This document shows positions 29,635 to 39,694 of a stretch of 64,000 nucleotides of DNA, piece by piece. Every line of letters begins with the position of its first letter. The first letter of the stretch is position 1. The notes beneath the pieces were generated by a model, which was not told the DNA's origin, searched no databases, and saw only the letters and a list, made by a program, of their open reading frames with translations. Location of the stretch: assembly GCF_014235765.1 (NCBI RefSeq), contig NZ_JACMYH010000001.1:1550001-1614000 (forward strand). Direction: 5' to 3'. The DNA comes from Pseudomonas baltica (GTDB lineage Bacteria; Pseudomonadota; Gammaproteobacteria; Pseudomonadales; Pseudomonadaceae). Both the position numbers and the translations under genes were made by a program.

Positions 29635-30756
29635 TCAGCGCTTGCGCAGAATCACGCTGCCGATGGAGTAGCCTGCGCCGAACGAGCTCAACACCCCGAG
29701 CGAGCCTGGCGCCAGATCATCCTGATGGGTGTGCAAGGCAATCACCGATCCCGCCGAACTGGTATTGGCATACCGGTCGAGAATCACCGGCGCCTCGTCG
29801 ACGCTGGCGTCGCGGCCAAGCAGCTTCTTCACGATCAAGTGATTCATGCTCAGGTTGGCCTGATGCAGCCAGAAGCGCCTGACGCTTTGCACGGCAATGT
29901 CGTTCTGCGCCAAATGGGCGCTGATCAGTTCGGCAACCATCGGGCAGACTTCCTTGAACACCTTGCGGCCTTCCTGCACGAACAGCTTGTCGTCGCCTCC
30001 TGCCCCCAACGCTTCGGCCCGATTGAGGAACCCGAAGTTGTTGCGGATATTGTTGGAGAACTGCGTCTGCAGACGGGTGCTGACGATGTCGAACTGGTTC
30101 GTCGAAGTGGCCAGGTCTGCCCGTTCCACCAATACGGCCGTTGCTGCATCGCCGAAGATGAAGTGGCTGTCGCGGTCGCGGAAATTCAAGTGCCCCGTGC
30201 AGATCTCCGGGCTCACCACCAGCACCGCGCGCGCCTGCCCCAACTGCACGCTGTTGCTTGCCTGCTGGATACCGAACGTGGCCGAGGAACAGGCCACGTT
30301 CATGTCGAAACCGAAACCCTGGATACCCAGCGCCTGCTGCACTTCGATAGCCACTGCCGGGTAGGGACGCTGCAGGTTGGAACAGGCGAAGATCACCGCG
30401 TCGACATCGGCGGCCGTGCGGCCAGCCCGTTGCAAGGCCTGCTCGGCGGCTGCGACCGCCATCTGGCACAGAATCGACTGCTCGTCGTTACCGCGTTCAG
30501 GCAGGTGCGGTCTCATCCGCTGCGGATCGAGAATCCCGGCCTTGTCCATGACGAAGCGGCTCTTGATGCCACTGGCCTTCTCGATGAAAGCCGCGCTGGA
30601 CGGCGCCAGCGCCTGTGCATCGCCACGCTCGATGGCGGCGGCGTTGTCTGCATTGAACGCTTCGACGTAGTGGTTGAAAGACTCGACCAGCTCTTCGTTG
30701 GAGATGCTCTGGGCCGGCGTATACAGGCCGGTGCCGCTGATGACGACGTTATGCAC
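29635..30756 (-). CDS. Beta-ketoacyl-ACP synthase III-like enzyme (PA3286/FabH2 type)
   Basis: A 373-residue condensing enzyme with the KAS III triad: Cys156 in NVACSSAT, His298 in WLHQANLSM and Asn331 in RYANTSSAG. It is longer than FabH, with an insertion before residue 90. It resembles P. aeruginosa PA3286, which joins octanoyl-CoA to malonyl-ACP and so feeds beta-oxidation products back into fatty-acid synthesis. The neighbouring fadD1, fadD2 and phaJ1 support such a role. The start is a GTG with GAGGAA 6 nt upstream. It lies 76 nt past the end of hrpA on the same strand. Confidence 0.87.
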   Translation of the reverse strand: MHNVVISGTGLYTPAQSISNEELVESFNHYVEAFNADNAAAIERGDAQALAPSSAAFIEKASGIKSRFVMDKAGILDPQRMRPHLPERGNDEQSILCQMAVAAAEQALQRAGRTAADVDAVIFACSNLQRPYPAVAIEVQQALGIQGFGFDMNVACSSATFGIQQASNSVQLGQARAVLVVSPEICTGHLNFRDRDSHFIFGDAATAVLVERADLATSTNQFDIVSTRLQTQFSNNIRNNFGFLNRAEALGAGGDDKLFVQEGRKVFKEVCPMVAELISAHLAQNDIAVQSVRRFWLHQANLSMNHLIVKKLLGRDASVDEAPVILDRYANTSSAGSVIALHTHQDDLAPGSLGVLSSFGAGYSIGSVILRKR

Positions 30757-30832
30757 GCTCGTTCCTCTATTGTTAGGGGCAACTCATTCACATGGACGCC
30801 ACGCAGGCCCAGGTCAATCGACCCGGGCAGAT

Positions 30833-33800
30833 TCAGGCGTCCACTGCGCTCCACTGCTTGCTCAAGCGCTTGTCCGATACCGGCACCTTGGTGCCCAACT
30901 GCTGCGCGAACAGCGACACTCGATACTCCTCCAGCAGCCAGCGGTAGGCCGCCAGCTGTGGATCACGCTTGCCTTCCTGGCCATGCTTGTTCAGGCGTGC
31001 CTGATACTGGCTCCAGAGATTGGACAGCTCACCGCTCCAGACCCGGTCTTTCTGCACCTGGCTGGGCAGCTTCTCCAAGCGTAGCTCGACAGCCCTGAGC
31101 AGGCGCGGCATTTCCTTCAACCACGCCGCGGGGGTGTCGCGCACAAAACCGGGATAGACCAGATTGCCCAGTTGCTGCTTGATATCGTTCAACGCCACGG
31201 CATGGGTCAGATCGATCTTGCCCTTGAAGCGCTTCTGCAAACCGTGCCACAACTTGAGAATATCCAGGGTCAAGCGCGCCAGACGCTCGGCATGCTCCGT
31301 CCAGGCACCGCGCTTGCGCTCGGCCAGCGTTGCCAGTGCCACGCCATCGCGCGGCAGGCTGGCCTCGCCCTCGAGCACGCAGCTGTCGAGGCTGGCCAGC
31401 AGAATATCCTCGACCAAGGCTTCGACACGGCCCAGTTCGCGGTACAACAGGCCCAGCTCGGTCTGGCCCGGCAACTTGCCGCGCAGGAACTTGGCAGGCT
31501 CGGCCAACTGCTGCAGCAACAGGCGCTGCAGAGCGCGGCGATGCTGGTATTCGGCTTCGGCCGCTGTCGAGAAGCGCCCTTCCTTGACCGTACCACCCTC
31601 TTCGACCAATGCGGGATACACCGTCATCGACAGTCCGGCGATGTTCTGCTGGGTAGTCTGCTCGACCTTGGCGAACGCCTTGGCCTGCACCGGTTGCTGG
31701 CTCTTGGCCGTGCTCGGCACGGCCAACGCCGCGCTGCTGGCCTCGGCGAAGCGCGCGGTCAGCTCGGCCAGGTCACGCCCTTCACCCAGAAACTTGCCCT
31801 GGCCGTCGAGCACTTCGATGTTCATGCGCAGATGGCTGTCGACCTGCTGGGCCGCCTCGGCCCACGCCTCGTCGCTGACGCGCGCGCCGGTCATGCGCAG
31901 CAATTCGCCCCCCAGCGCCTGCGGCAGAGAGCCTGCGCCGAACGTCAGGCGTGCGAGCGCTGCGCGAACGAAGTCCGGCACCGGCACGAAGTTCTTGCGC
32001 AAGGCCTTGGGCAGGTTGCGCACCAGCGAAATGCATTTGGCTTCCAGCAACCCCGGCACCAGCCACTCCAGACGCTCACCCGGCAAAGCGGGCAGCAGCG
32101 GCGCGGGCACGCACAACGTCACGCCATCGCGCGGATGATTGGGCTCGAAGTGGTAGCTCAGCTGCAGGCTCAGGTCGCCCAGCCGCAGGGTGTCCGGGTA
32201 CTGCGCGGCAGTGACTTCGCTCGCCTCGCGGGCCAGTACGTCCTCTTCGCGCATGATCAGCAGATCGGGTTGTTTCTGACTGTTGACCTTGTACCAGCTG
32301 TCGAAGGTCGCGGTCTGGTGAATCTCGGCAGGAAGGCGTGCCTCATAGAAGCCGTAGAGGGTTTCTTCGTCGGCGAGAATGTCGCGGCGCCGAGCCTTGG
32401 CCTCCAGCTCGTCGAGTTGCTCGAGCAGCAGGCGATTGGCCGTCAGGCACTTGGCCCGCGACTGGATCTCGCCACGTACCAAGCCTTCGCGGATAAACAG
32501 CTCGCGTGACGTCACCGGGTCAATGGGGCCGAAATGCACCGGGCGCCGGCCAACCACGATCATGCCGTAGAGCGTGATCTGCTCGAACGCCACCACTTGG
32601 CCGCGCTTCTTCTCCCAGTGCGGTTCGAAATGGTTCTTCTTGATCAGATGTCCGGCCAGCGGTTCGATCCAGTCAGGTTCGATCTTGGCGACCATGCGCG
32701 CATACAGCTTGGTCGTCTCGACCAGCTCGGCGGCCATCAGCCACTGAGGCTTCTTGCGCCCCATGCCCGAGGACGGGTGGACCCAGAAGCGACGCTGGCG
32801 TGCGCCCAAGTAGTCGCCGTCTTCGGTCTTCTGGCCGATCTGACTGAGCAGGCCGGACAGCACCGCCTTGTGGAACCTGGGATAGTCCGCAGCGTCCTTG
32901 TTCACTTCCAGCTGCAGGTCACGGCAGATCAGGCTCAGTTGCCGATGCGCATCGCGCCATTCGCGCAGGCGCAGGTAGTTGAGGAACTGTTTGCGGCACC
33001 AGTTGCGCAACGCGCTTGCGCCCAGCTCCTGGCGCTGGGTTTCGAAACCGCGCCACAGATTGACCAGCGCGGCGAAGTCCGAATCGGCATCCTTCCATTG
33101 CGCATGCGCCTGGTCGGCAGCCTGCTGGCGCTCGGGCGGACGCTCGCGCGGGTCCTGCACCGAGAGCACGCTGGCAATGATCAAGACTTCCTGCAGGCTG
33201 CCCTGGCGCGCGCCCTCGAGCAGCATGCGCCCCAGCCGAGGGTCGATCGGCAACCGGGCCAACTGGCGACCCATGGGCGTGAGCTGGTTCTCGCGGTTGA
33301 CCGCGGACAACTCCTGCAAAAGATTGAAGCCATCGCTGATGGCCTTGCCATCGGGCGGCTCGATGAACGGGAACTGGTCGATTTCGCCCAGGCGCAGGTG
33401 CAGCATCTGCAGAATCACCGCCGCAAGGTTCGTGCGCAGGATTTCCGGATCGGTGAATTCGGGGCGCGAGAGAAAATCCTCTTCGCTGTACAGGCGGATG
33501 CAGATGCCCGGTTCGACCCGGCCACAGCGACCCTTGCGCTGGTTGGCGCTGGCCTGGGACACCGCCTCGATCGGCAGGCGCTGGACCTTGGCACGGTAGC
33601 TGTAGCGACTGATGCGTGCGGTGCCGCTGTCGATCACGTAGCGAATGCCTGGCACGGTCAGCGACGTTTCCGCCACGTTGGTGGCCAAAACCACACGGCG
33701 CCCGGGATGGGACTGAAAGATGCGCTGCTGCTCGGCCGGCGACAGGCGCGCGTACAGCGGCAAAATTTCCGTGTGCCGCAGCTGCGCCTTGCGCAGCATG

Positions 33801-34744
33801 TCGGCGGCATCGCGAATCTCGCGCTCGCCGGGCAGAAACACCAGCACGTCGCCCGGCGTCTTGCGCTCGCTGCGCTCGAAGGCGGCGATTTCGTCGAGCG
33901 TCGCCAGGATCGCCTGGTCGACGGTCAGGTCGTTCTCGATCTGATTGCCTTCCTCGTCCTGCTCGGCAGTGAGCGGCCGATACCAAGTGTCCACCGGGAA
34001 GGTCCGCCCGGACACCTCGATGATCGGCGCGTCGTCGAAGTGCTCGGAGAAACGCTGCAGATCGATGGTGGCCGAGGTGATGATGACCTTGAGGTCGGGC
34101 CGCCGTGGCAGCAGGGTCTTCAGGTAGCCCAGCAGAAAATCGATGTTGAGGCTGCGTTCGTGCGCTTCGTCGACGATGATGGTGTCGTAGCGTTCGAGGA
34201 AGCGGTCGTGCTGGGTCTCGGCCAGCAGGATGCCATCAGTCATCAGCTTGACCAGGGTATTGGCATCGCTCTGGTCTTCGAAGCGCACCTGATAGCCAAC
34301 CAACCCGCCCAACGGCGTGGCCAATTCCTCGGCGACCCGACTGGCCACGCTGCGCGCGGCGATCCGGCGCGGTTGGGTATGAGCGATCAGACCATGCTGG
34401 CCGCGGCCCATTTCCAGGCAGATCTTGGGCAACTGGGTGGTCTTGCCCGAGCCGGTTTCACCGGCAATGATCAGCACCTGGTGCTCGGCGAGGATTTTCT
34501 TGATCTCGTCGCGCTTGGCGGCAATCGGCAGGCTGTCGTCGTAGCGCACGCTTGGCACGCTGAGCCGACGCGCCTGGACGCGGGCGAACGAAGCCTGGAC
34601 TTTCTCGACCCACTGGCCAAGCTTCGCCTCGTCAGGACGCTTGCGCAGTTCGTGCAACTGTCTGCGCAGGCGGTGACGGTCGCCGATCATGGCCTGGTCG
34701 AGGTTTTTCAGAAGCTGGTCAATCGAAACGGTTTGGTCGGTCAT
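30833..34744 (-). CDS. hrpA: ATP-dependent RNA helicase HrpA (DEAH box)
   Basis: A 1303-residue DEAH-box helicase, full length for HrpA. It shows Walker A GETGSGKTT at 95-103, TQPRRIAA, DEAH at 192-195, the SAT motif in VIITSATID, and motif VI QRKGRCGRVEPG. Winged-helix, ratchet and OB-fold regions follow, then the long HrpA-specific C-terminal domain (DUF3418). In E. coli HrpA rescues stalled ribosomes and processes mRNA. The start at 34744 has only a weak site. It lies just downstream of fadD1 on the same strand, an order also found in P. aeruginosa. Confidence 0.95.
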   Translation of the reverse strand: MTDQTVSIDQLLKNLDQAMIGDRHRLRRQLHELRKRPDEAKLGQWVEKVQASFARVQARRLSVPSVRYDDSLPIAAKRDEIKKILAEHQVLIIAGETGSGKTTQLPKICLEMGRGQHGLIAHTQPRRIAARSVASRVAEELATPLGGLVGYQVRFEDQSDANTLVKLMTDGILLAETQHDRFLERYDTIIVDEAHERSLNIDFLLGYLKTLLPRRPDLKVIITSATIDLQRFSEHFDDAPIIEVSGRTFPVDTWYRPLTAEQDEEGNQIENDLTVDQAILATLDEIAAFERSERKTPGDVLVFLPGEREIRDAADMLRKAQLRHTEILPLYARLSPAEQQRIFQSHPGRRVVLATNVAETSLTVPGIRYVIDSGTARISRYSYRAKVQRLPIEAVSQASANQRKGRCGRVEPGICIRLYSEEDFLSRPEFTDPEILRTNLAAVILQMLHLRLGEIDQFPFIEPPDGKAISDGFNLLQELSAVNRENQLTPMGRQLARLPIDPRLGRMLLEGARQGSLQEVLIIASVLSVQDPRERPPERQQAADQAHAQWKDADSDFAALVNLWRGFETQRQELGASALRNWCRKQFLNYLRLREWRDAHRQLSLICRDLQLEVNKDAADYPRFHKAVLSGLLSQIGQKTEDGDYLGARQRRFWVHPSSGMGRKKPQWLMAAELVETTKLYARMVAKIEPDWIEPLAGHLIKKNHFEPHWEKKRGQVVAFEQITLYGMIVVGRRPVHFGPIDPVTSRELFIREGLVRGEIQSRAKCLTANRLLLEQLDELEAKARRRDILADEETLYGFYEARLPAEIHQTATFDSWYKVNSQKQPDLLIMREEDVLAREASEVTAAQYPDTLRLGDLSLQLSYHFEPNHPRDGVTLCVPAPLLPALPGERLEWLVPGLLEAKCISLVRNLPKALRKNFVPVPDFVRAALARLTFGAGSLPQALGGELLRMTGARVSDEAWAEAAQQVDSHLRMNIEVLDGQGKFLGEGRDLAELTARFAEASSAALAVPSTAKSQQPVQAKAFAKVEQTTQQNIAGLSMTVYPALVEEGGTVKEGRFSTAAEAEYQHRRALQRLLLQQLAEPAKFLRGKLPGQTELGLLYRELGRVEALVEDILLASLDSCVLEGEASLPRDGVALATLAERKRGAWTEHAERLARLTLDILKLWHGLQKRFKGKIDLTHAVALNDIKQQLGNLVYPGFVRDTPAAWLKEMPRLLRAVELRLEKLPSQVQKDRVWSGELSNLWSQYQARLNKHGQEGKRDPQLAAYRWLLEEYRVSLFAQQLGTKVPVSDKRLSKQWSAVDA

Positions 34745-34845
34745 CAGGTACGCAGAGGTCTTGGTGGGGTACGTCGAAGGTTACACCCCGCGATTGTCGC
34801 AGATTTGCGGGGGTTGTGTCGGCAGCCCCCGGAGCTGGACAGAGA

Positions 34846-36543
34846 TCAGGCCGATTTCTTGATGCCCAGTTTCTTCAGTTCTTCGTCGCGCAGTTCACGC
34901 CGCAGGATCTTGCCCACGTTGGTGGTCGGCAGCACGTCGCGGAATTCCACCGTGCGCGGCACCTTGTAGCCGGTTACGTTGGCACGCATGTGCTCCATGA
35001 CCTTCTCCTTGGTCAGGGTGACACCCGGCTTGGCCACAACGAAGATCTTGATCGACTCGCCGGACTTTTCGTCCGGTATGCCGATGGCGGCGCACTGCAG
35101 CACGCCCGGCAGGGTGGCAAGGACATCCTCCAGCTCGTTGGGGTACACGTTGAAACCGGAGACCAGGATCATGTCCTTCTTGCGATCGACGATACGCATG
35201 TAGCCGTCGGGCTGTATCAGTGCGATGTCGCCGGTCTTCAGCCAGCCCTGGGCGTCGAGGATCTCGGCGGTGGCGTCCTGGCGCTGCCAGTAGCCCTTCA
35301 TGACCTGTGGGCCCTTGATGCACAACTCGCCGATTTCGCCCAACGGCAGCTCTTCGCCCGCATCGTTGATGATCTTGGCCAGGGTGGACGGTACCGGAAT
35401 GCCGATGGTGCCGATCTGGATGCGCTGGTTGGGGTTCACCGAGGCGACCGGGCTGGTTTCGGTCATGCCATAGCCCTCGCAGATGGCACAGCCCGTCACC
35501 TCTTTCCAGCGTTCGGCGGCCGCCAGCTGCAGGGCCATGCCCCCCGACAGGGTGACTTTCAACGCCGAGAAGTCGAGCTTGCGGAACGCATCGTTGTTGC
35601 ACAGGGCCACGAACAGCGTGTTGAGCCCGACGAAGCCGCTGAACTTCCACTTGGAAAGCTCCTTGACCATCGCCTGCAGGTCGCGCGGATTGCTGATCAG
35701 CACGTTGTGGTTGCCGATCAGCATCATTGCCATGCAATGAAAGGTGAAGGCATAGATGTGGTAGAGCGGCAGCGGCGTGATCAGCACTTCGCAGCCTTCA
35801 TCGAGGTTGGCGCCCATCAAGGCCTTGCACTGCAGCATGTTGGCGACCAGGTTGCGGTGGGTGAGCATCGCCCCCTTGGCCACCCCGGTGGTACCGCCGG
35901 TATATTGCAGCACGGCTACTTCCGAGCTGGCCGGATTGGCCTCGGTGACGGCCTGGCCGCGCCCCTTGCTCAACACGTCGTTGAACTTCACCGCACGCGG
36001 CAGGTGATAGGCCGGGACCATTTTCTTCACGTACCTGATCACGCTGTTGACCAGCAGTCGCTTGAGCGGTGGCAGCAGGTCGGCGACTTCGGTGACGATG
36101 ACGTGGCGCACGGCCGTTTTGGGCACGACCTTTTCTGCCAGGTGCGCCATGTTGGCCAGGCAGACCAGGGCCTTGGCGCCGGAGTCCTTGAACTGGTGTT
36201 CCATTTCCCGCGCGGTGTACAGCGGGTTGGTATTGACCACCACCAGGCCTGCGCGAATGGCACCGAAGACCGCAACCGGATACTGCAGGACGTTGGGCAA
36301 CTGCACCGCAATGCGATCACCCGGCACCAGGTCGGTGTGCTGCTGCAGGTACGCGGCAAAGGCACCGGACAGCTCATAGAGCTCGCCGTAGCTGAGGGTC
36401 TTGCCCAGATTGGTAAACGCCGGCTTGTCGGCAAAGCGCTGGCAGGACTGCTTGAGCACCGCCTGGATATTGGGATACATGTCTGGATCGATATCCGCCG
36501 CGATTCCAGCCGGATACTTATCCTTCCAGAAATTTTCGATCAT
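34846..36543 (-). CDS. fadD1: Long-chain fatty acyl-CoA ligase FadD1
   Basis: A 565-residue AMP-forming ligase that activates fatty acids with ATP and CoA at the inner membrane. AMP signature LQYTGGTTGVAKGAMLTHRN, the GYGMTETSP motif, LPLGEIGELCIKGPQVMKGY, WLKTGDIA and the hinge and FACS region DRKKDMILVSGFNVYPNELE are all present, with the C-terminal lysine in GKILRRELR. GGAGGAG precedes the ATG. It lies downstream of fadD2 in the same direction with a 270-bp gap that may hold its own promoter. Confidence 0.94.
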   Translation of the reverse strand: MIENFWKDKYPAGIAADIDPDMYPNIQAVLKQSCQRFADKPAFTNLGKTLSYGELYELSGAFAAYLQQHTDLVPGDRIAVQLPNVLQYPVAVFGAIRAGLVVVNTNPLYTAREMEHQFKDSGAKALVCLANMAHLAEKVVPKTAVRHVIVTEVADLLPPLKRLLVNSVIRYVKKMVPAYHLPRAVKFNDVLSKGRGQAVTEANPASSEVAVLQYTGGTTGVAKGAMLTHRNLVANMLQCKALMGANLDEGCEVLITPLPLYHIYAFTFHCMAMMLIGNHNVLISNPRDLQAMVKELSKWKFSGFVGLNTLFVALCNNDAFRKLDFSALKVTLSGGMALQLAAAERWKEVTGCAICEGYGMTETSPVASVNPNQRIQIGTIGIPVPSTLAKIINDAGEELPLGEIGELCIKGPQVMKGYWQRQDATAEILDAQGWLKTGDIALIQPDGYMRIVDRKKDMILVSGFNVYPNELEDVLATLPGVLQCAAIGIPDEKSGESIKIFVVAKPGVTLTKEKVMEHMRANVTGYKVPRTVEFRDVLPTTNVGKILRRELRDEELKKLGIKKSA

Positions 36544-36813
36544 GGAAGCCCACTCCTCCAGCGCCAGCGAATCTTCACCGCATTCGATGCGATTATTATT
36601 GATATGTCAGCACGACCGCTACAGGTCCGAATGCCGAAAAGCGCGCCGAGAGTAGCAGCTTTGCCATAAGGCGACTAGAGGCCGAAGGTGGCTCGCCGGT
36701 AACCATTGTGACCGGATCGTCAATTCCGGTCACACCCGATTTCACACGACGCAGGCCAGCAGGCGTCAGCGTTCGCGGGCTGTGACACCAAGGCCTGGCG
36801 CCTGCATTGCGCG

Positions 36814-38499
36814 TCACTCGTCGCGCAGCTCACGCCGCAGGATCTTGCCCACGGGCGTCATCGGCAGGGCATCGCGCAGGACAATTTCCCGTGGCAGCTT
36901 GTAGCCGGTGAAGTTGGCCTTGCAGTAGGCCATCAGCTCGGTCGTGGTCAGTTGCGGATCCCGAGCCACGACGAACAGCTTGACCGCCTCGCCTGAGCGC
37001 GCGTCTGCCACGCCAATGGCCGCGCAGTTGGCCACTTGCGGATGGGCCATGACCACGTCCTCGATCTCGTTGGGATAGACGTTGAAACCGGACACGATGA
37101 TCAGGTCTTTCTTGCGGTCGACGATGCGCACGTAGCCATCGGGATCTATGACGGCGATGTCGCCGGTCTTGAACCAGCCTTGCGCGTCCAGCGCCTCGGC
37201 GGTTGCCTCGGGCTGCTGCCAGTAGCCGCGCATCACCTGGGGCCCCTGGATGCACAGCTCGCCCCGCTCGCCCAACGGCAACTCGCAGCCCTGCTCGTCG
37301 ATCACCTTCAACGCCGTGCCAACCACAGGAATACCCACGCTGCCGATGCGCGCACTCTGGCCATACGGGTTGGTGCAGGCCACCGGCGATGTCTCGGTCA
37401 GGCCATAGCCTTCGACGATGCGGCAGCCGGTAAGGCTTTCCCAGCGTTCGGCAGTGGCCTTGACCAAAGCCGTGCCGCCGGAGTTGGTCACCTTGAGGCG
37501 GGAGAAGTCCAGCGAACGGAACTGCGGGTGCTCCATCAATGCCACGAACAACGTGTTCAGGCCCAGCAGCGCGGTGAACCGCCATTTTTTCAGCTCCTTG
37601 ATGAAGGCACCGATATCGCGGGGGTTGCTGATCAGGACGTTATGGTTGCCGGTGACCATCATGCACAGGCAGTTCGCGGTGAACGCATACACGTGGTACA
37701 GCGGCAGCGGCGCGATCATCACCTCGTGGCCTTGCTGCAGGATCGTCTGCCCCTGTTCGTCGAGCTGATGGAAACACGCCCGTACCTGCTGCATGTTGGC
37801 GACCAGATTGCCATGGGTGAGCATGGCGCCCTTGGCCAGGCCAGTGGTGCCGCCGGTGTACTGCAGCACCGCGAGGTCTTCGAGAGTCGGCGCTACCGGA
37901 CGTGGCGCAAGCTCTGCGCCTCGCGCCAGAACCGTCTTGAACGACGCCGCCTGGGGTAGATGGTAGGCAGGCACGCGCTTCTTCACCTTGCTCACCAGCG
38001 TGTTGACCAGCCAACCCTTGGCAGTGGGCATCAGATCGCCCAGGCGGGCTTCGATCAGGTAGTGCAGCGTGGTGTCCGGCAGCACCTGTTCGACCTTGTC
38101 GCCGAACAGGTTGAGGTAGACCAGCGCCCGCGCGCCGGAATCGCGGAACTGATGGCGCATTTCCCGCACGGTATATAGAGGGTTGGTATTGACCACGACC
38201 AGGCCCGCGCGCAGCGCGCCGAACACCGCGATCGGGTACTGCAGGACATTGGGCAACTGCACGGCGATGCGGTCGCCGGGGACCAGATCGGTGTGCTGCT
38301 GCAACCAGCTGGCAAACGCGCTGCAGTGCCGGTCGAGCTCGGCGTAGGTCAGGGTAATGCCCATGTTGCTGAAGGCCGGACGATCGGCAAAGGTGCTGCA
38401 GGAGCGGTCGAACACATCGACAATGGACGTGAATTCATCGACGGGGAGCGTGTGGGGCACGCCCGGTGGGCGCTTGTCGTTCCAGAAATCAGGATGCAT
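36814..38499 (-). CDS. fadD2: Long-chain fatty acyl-CoA ligase FadD2
   Basis: A 561-residue paralogue of FadD1. It has LQYTGGTTGLAKGAMLTHGN, EGYGLTETSPVACTNP, LPLGERGELCIQGPQVMRGY, DRKKDLIIVSGFNVYPNEIE and GKILRRELRDE at the very end. The two ligases share most core motifs and differ mainly around residues 200-230 and at the C-terminus. ATG 38499 has AGAGGAC at good distance; an upstream in-frame extension is unlikely. It diverges from phaJ1 across about 165 bp. Confidence 0.94.
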   Translation of the reverse strand: MHPDFWNDKRPPGVPHTLPVDEFTSIVDVFDRSCSTFADRPAFSNMGITLTYAELDRHCSAFASWLQQHTDLVPGDRIAVQLPNVLQYPIAVFGALRAGLVVVNTNPLYTVREMRHQFRDSGARALVYLNLFGDKVEQVLPDTTLHYLIEARLGDLMPTAKGWLVNTLVSKVKKRVPAYHLPQAASFKTVLARGAELAPRPVAPTLEDLAVLQYTGGTTGLAKGAMLTHGNLVANMQQVRACFHQLDEQGQTILQQGHEVMIAPLPLYHVYAFTANCLCMMVTGNHNVLISNPRDIGAFIKELKKWRFTALLGLNTLFVALMEHPQFRSLDFSRLKVTNSGGTALVKATAERWESLTGCRIVEGYGLTETSPVACTNPYGQSARIGSVGIPVVGTALKVIDEQGCELPLGERGELCIQGPQVMRGYWQQPEATAEALDAQGWFKTGDIAVIDPDGYVRIVDRKKDLIIVSGFNVYPNEIEDVVMAHPQVANCAAIGVADARSGEAVKLFVVARDPQLTTTELMAYCKANFTGYKLPREIVLRDALPMTPVGKILRRELRDE

Positions 38500-38663
38500 T
38501 ATTATTGTCCTCTGATTCGAAGCCCGCCCGGCCATTGCGCCTGCGGTATGCTGCCGACGTTAGCAGCTGCCGCAACCCACGCAAATGCGCACGACCCCGC
38601 TGTTAACATCGTGAATCTATTTGACGCGGCCACGACCGTCGCCAAGCCAAGGACCCACCGCTC

Positions 38664-39134
38664 ATGACCCAAGTCACCAATACCCCGTACGAAGCGCTCG
38701 AGGTCGGCCAGACCGCCAGCTTCAGCAAGACCGTGCAGGAACGCGACATCCAGCTGTTCGCCGCAATGTCGGGCGACCACAATCCGGTGCACCTCGACGC
38801 AGAATTCGCCGCCAGCAGCATGTTCAAGGAACGCATCGCCCATGGCATGTTCAGTGGTGCGCTGATCAGCGCCGCAGTGGCATGCGAGCTGCCAGGGCCC
38901 GGCACCATCTACCTGGGCCAGCAGATGAGCTTCCAGAAGCCGGTGAAACTGGGCGACACCCTGACCGTGCGCCTGGAAATCCTCGAGAAACTGCCAAAGT
39001 TTCGCGTCCGCATTGCCACTCGCGTGTTCAATCAGCGCGATGAACTGGTGGTCGACGGCGAGGCGGAAATTCTTGCGCCACGCAAGCAGCAGACCGTGAC
39101 CCTGGTCAGCCCGCCACCCATCAGCATCGGCTGA
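38664..39134 (+). CDS. phaJ1: (R)-specific enoyl-CoA hydratase PhaJ1 (MaoC family)
   Basis: A 156-residue hot-dog enzyme with the hydratase-2 motif SGDHNPVHLDAEFAA then FKERIAHGMFSGAL (catalytic Asp and His), followed by LPGPGTIYLGQQMSFQKPVK. It ends PPISIG, as in P. aeruginosa PhaJ1, which has the same length. It hydrates trans-2-enoyl-CoA to (R)-3-hydroxyacyl-CoA, linking beta-oxidation to polyhydroxyalkanoate synthesis. AAGGA lies upstream. It diverges from fadD2. Confidence 0.92.
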   Translation: MTQVTNTPYEALEVGQTASFSKTVQERDIQLFAAMSGDHNPVHLDAEFAASSMFKERIAHGMFSGALISAAVACELPGPGTIYLGQQMSFQKPVKLGDTLTVRLEILEKLPKFRVRIATRVFNQRDELVVDGEAEILAPRKQQTVTLVSPPPISIG

Positions 39135-39141
39135 AGGGCCT

Positions 39142-39306
39142 TCAGCGCTTCTTCGGCTTCTTGGCTTTCTTCCCAGCCTTGGCCTGGGCCAGTGGCAGCG
39201 CCTGTTCGAATGCCTGGCGCATTTCGTTGAGGCGCTTGTCCTTGATGTCATGGATGCGCTTGCCGCGTTCGCTGGCAAAATCGATCAGGTTGTCGTCTTG
39301 GCTCAT
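39142..39306 (-). CDS. Small basic conserved protein, 54 residues
   Basis: A short gene reading MSQDDNLIDFASERGKRIHD, then KRLNEMRQAFEQALPLAQAK, and ending in a lysine-rich tail (GKKAKKPKKR). The pattern of an acidic N-terminus, amphipathic helix and basic tail suggests a nucleic-acid or ribosome-associated protein, but no family is recognised. It converges on phaJ1 with a 7-nt gap. The ribosome site is unremarkable. Its composition differs sharply from shadow frames of neighbours, which supports a real gene. Confidence 0.65.
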   Translation of the reverse strand: MSQDDNLIDFASERGKRIHDIKDKRLNEMRQAFEQALPLAQAKAGKKAKKPKKR

Positions 39307-39367
39307 GGCAGTGTCGGGTCGGATGGCGAAAAGGATGGTCCATGATGCAGCGCGCGAACGGCTCTGA

Positions 39368-39694
39368 CTAGACCTGGATATCGACCCACAGCCCTTGGCG
39401 CGGCGGGTCCTCGACCAAAGGCGCCACCGGAACCGTATTGTCGGCGTTGAGCGAGTCACCCGGCACCGGCGTGTGCTCGTCGGGGTCGGGCTGCCGGCCC
39501 TCACGCTGGCGTCGTCGCTGCTCCTCGCGCAGGAGCAGGGCGGTCTGGTCGGCATCGTGATGGCGCAGGTCGATGGCGGTTTCGTTCGAGCCGGGCTGGG
39601 CTGGCGCGACCGGCGCGATGCTGGGCGTGGACTTGACCGGGTCCAGTTGCGAGGTCACCGGCACGACGCTGATCGGGATCAGGGGCGGAATCAT
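39368..39694 (-). CDS. Proline-rich small protein, 108 residues, unknown function
   Basis: The protein starts MIPPLIPISVVPVTSQLDPV, has a glutamine- and arginine-rich helix in the middle (ALLLREEQRRRQREGRQPDP) and ends DPPRQGLWVDIQV. No signal peptide or membrane segment is convincing. AGGAG lies 9 nt before the ATG, which supports expression. Similar short proteins occur in Pseudomonas near metG, sometimes misannotated as aspartate-semialdehyde dehydrogenase (from memory). It diverges from metG. Confidence 0.7.
   Translation of the reverse strand: MIPPLIPISVVPVTSQLDPVKSTPSIAPVAPAQPGSNETAIDLRHHDADQTALLLREEQRRRQREGRQPDPDEHTPVPGDSLNADNTVPVAPLVEDPPRQGLWVDIQV

Noticed and set aside
32534..34969. 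Plus-strand open frame of 811 codons opposite hrpA
   Set aside because: It mirrors the HrpA reading frame in GC-rich DNA and has no recognisable motif or ribosome site.
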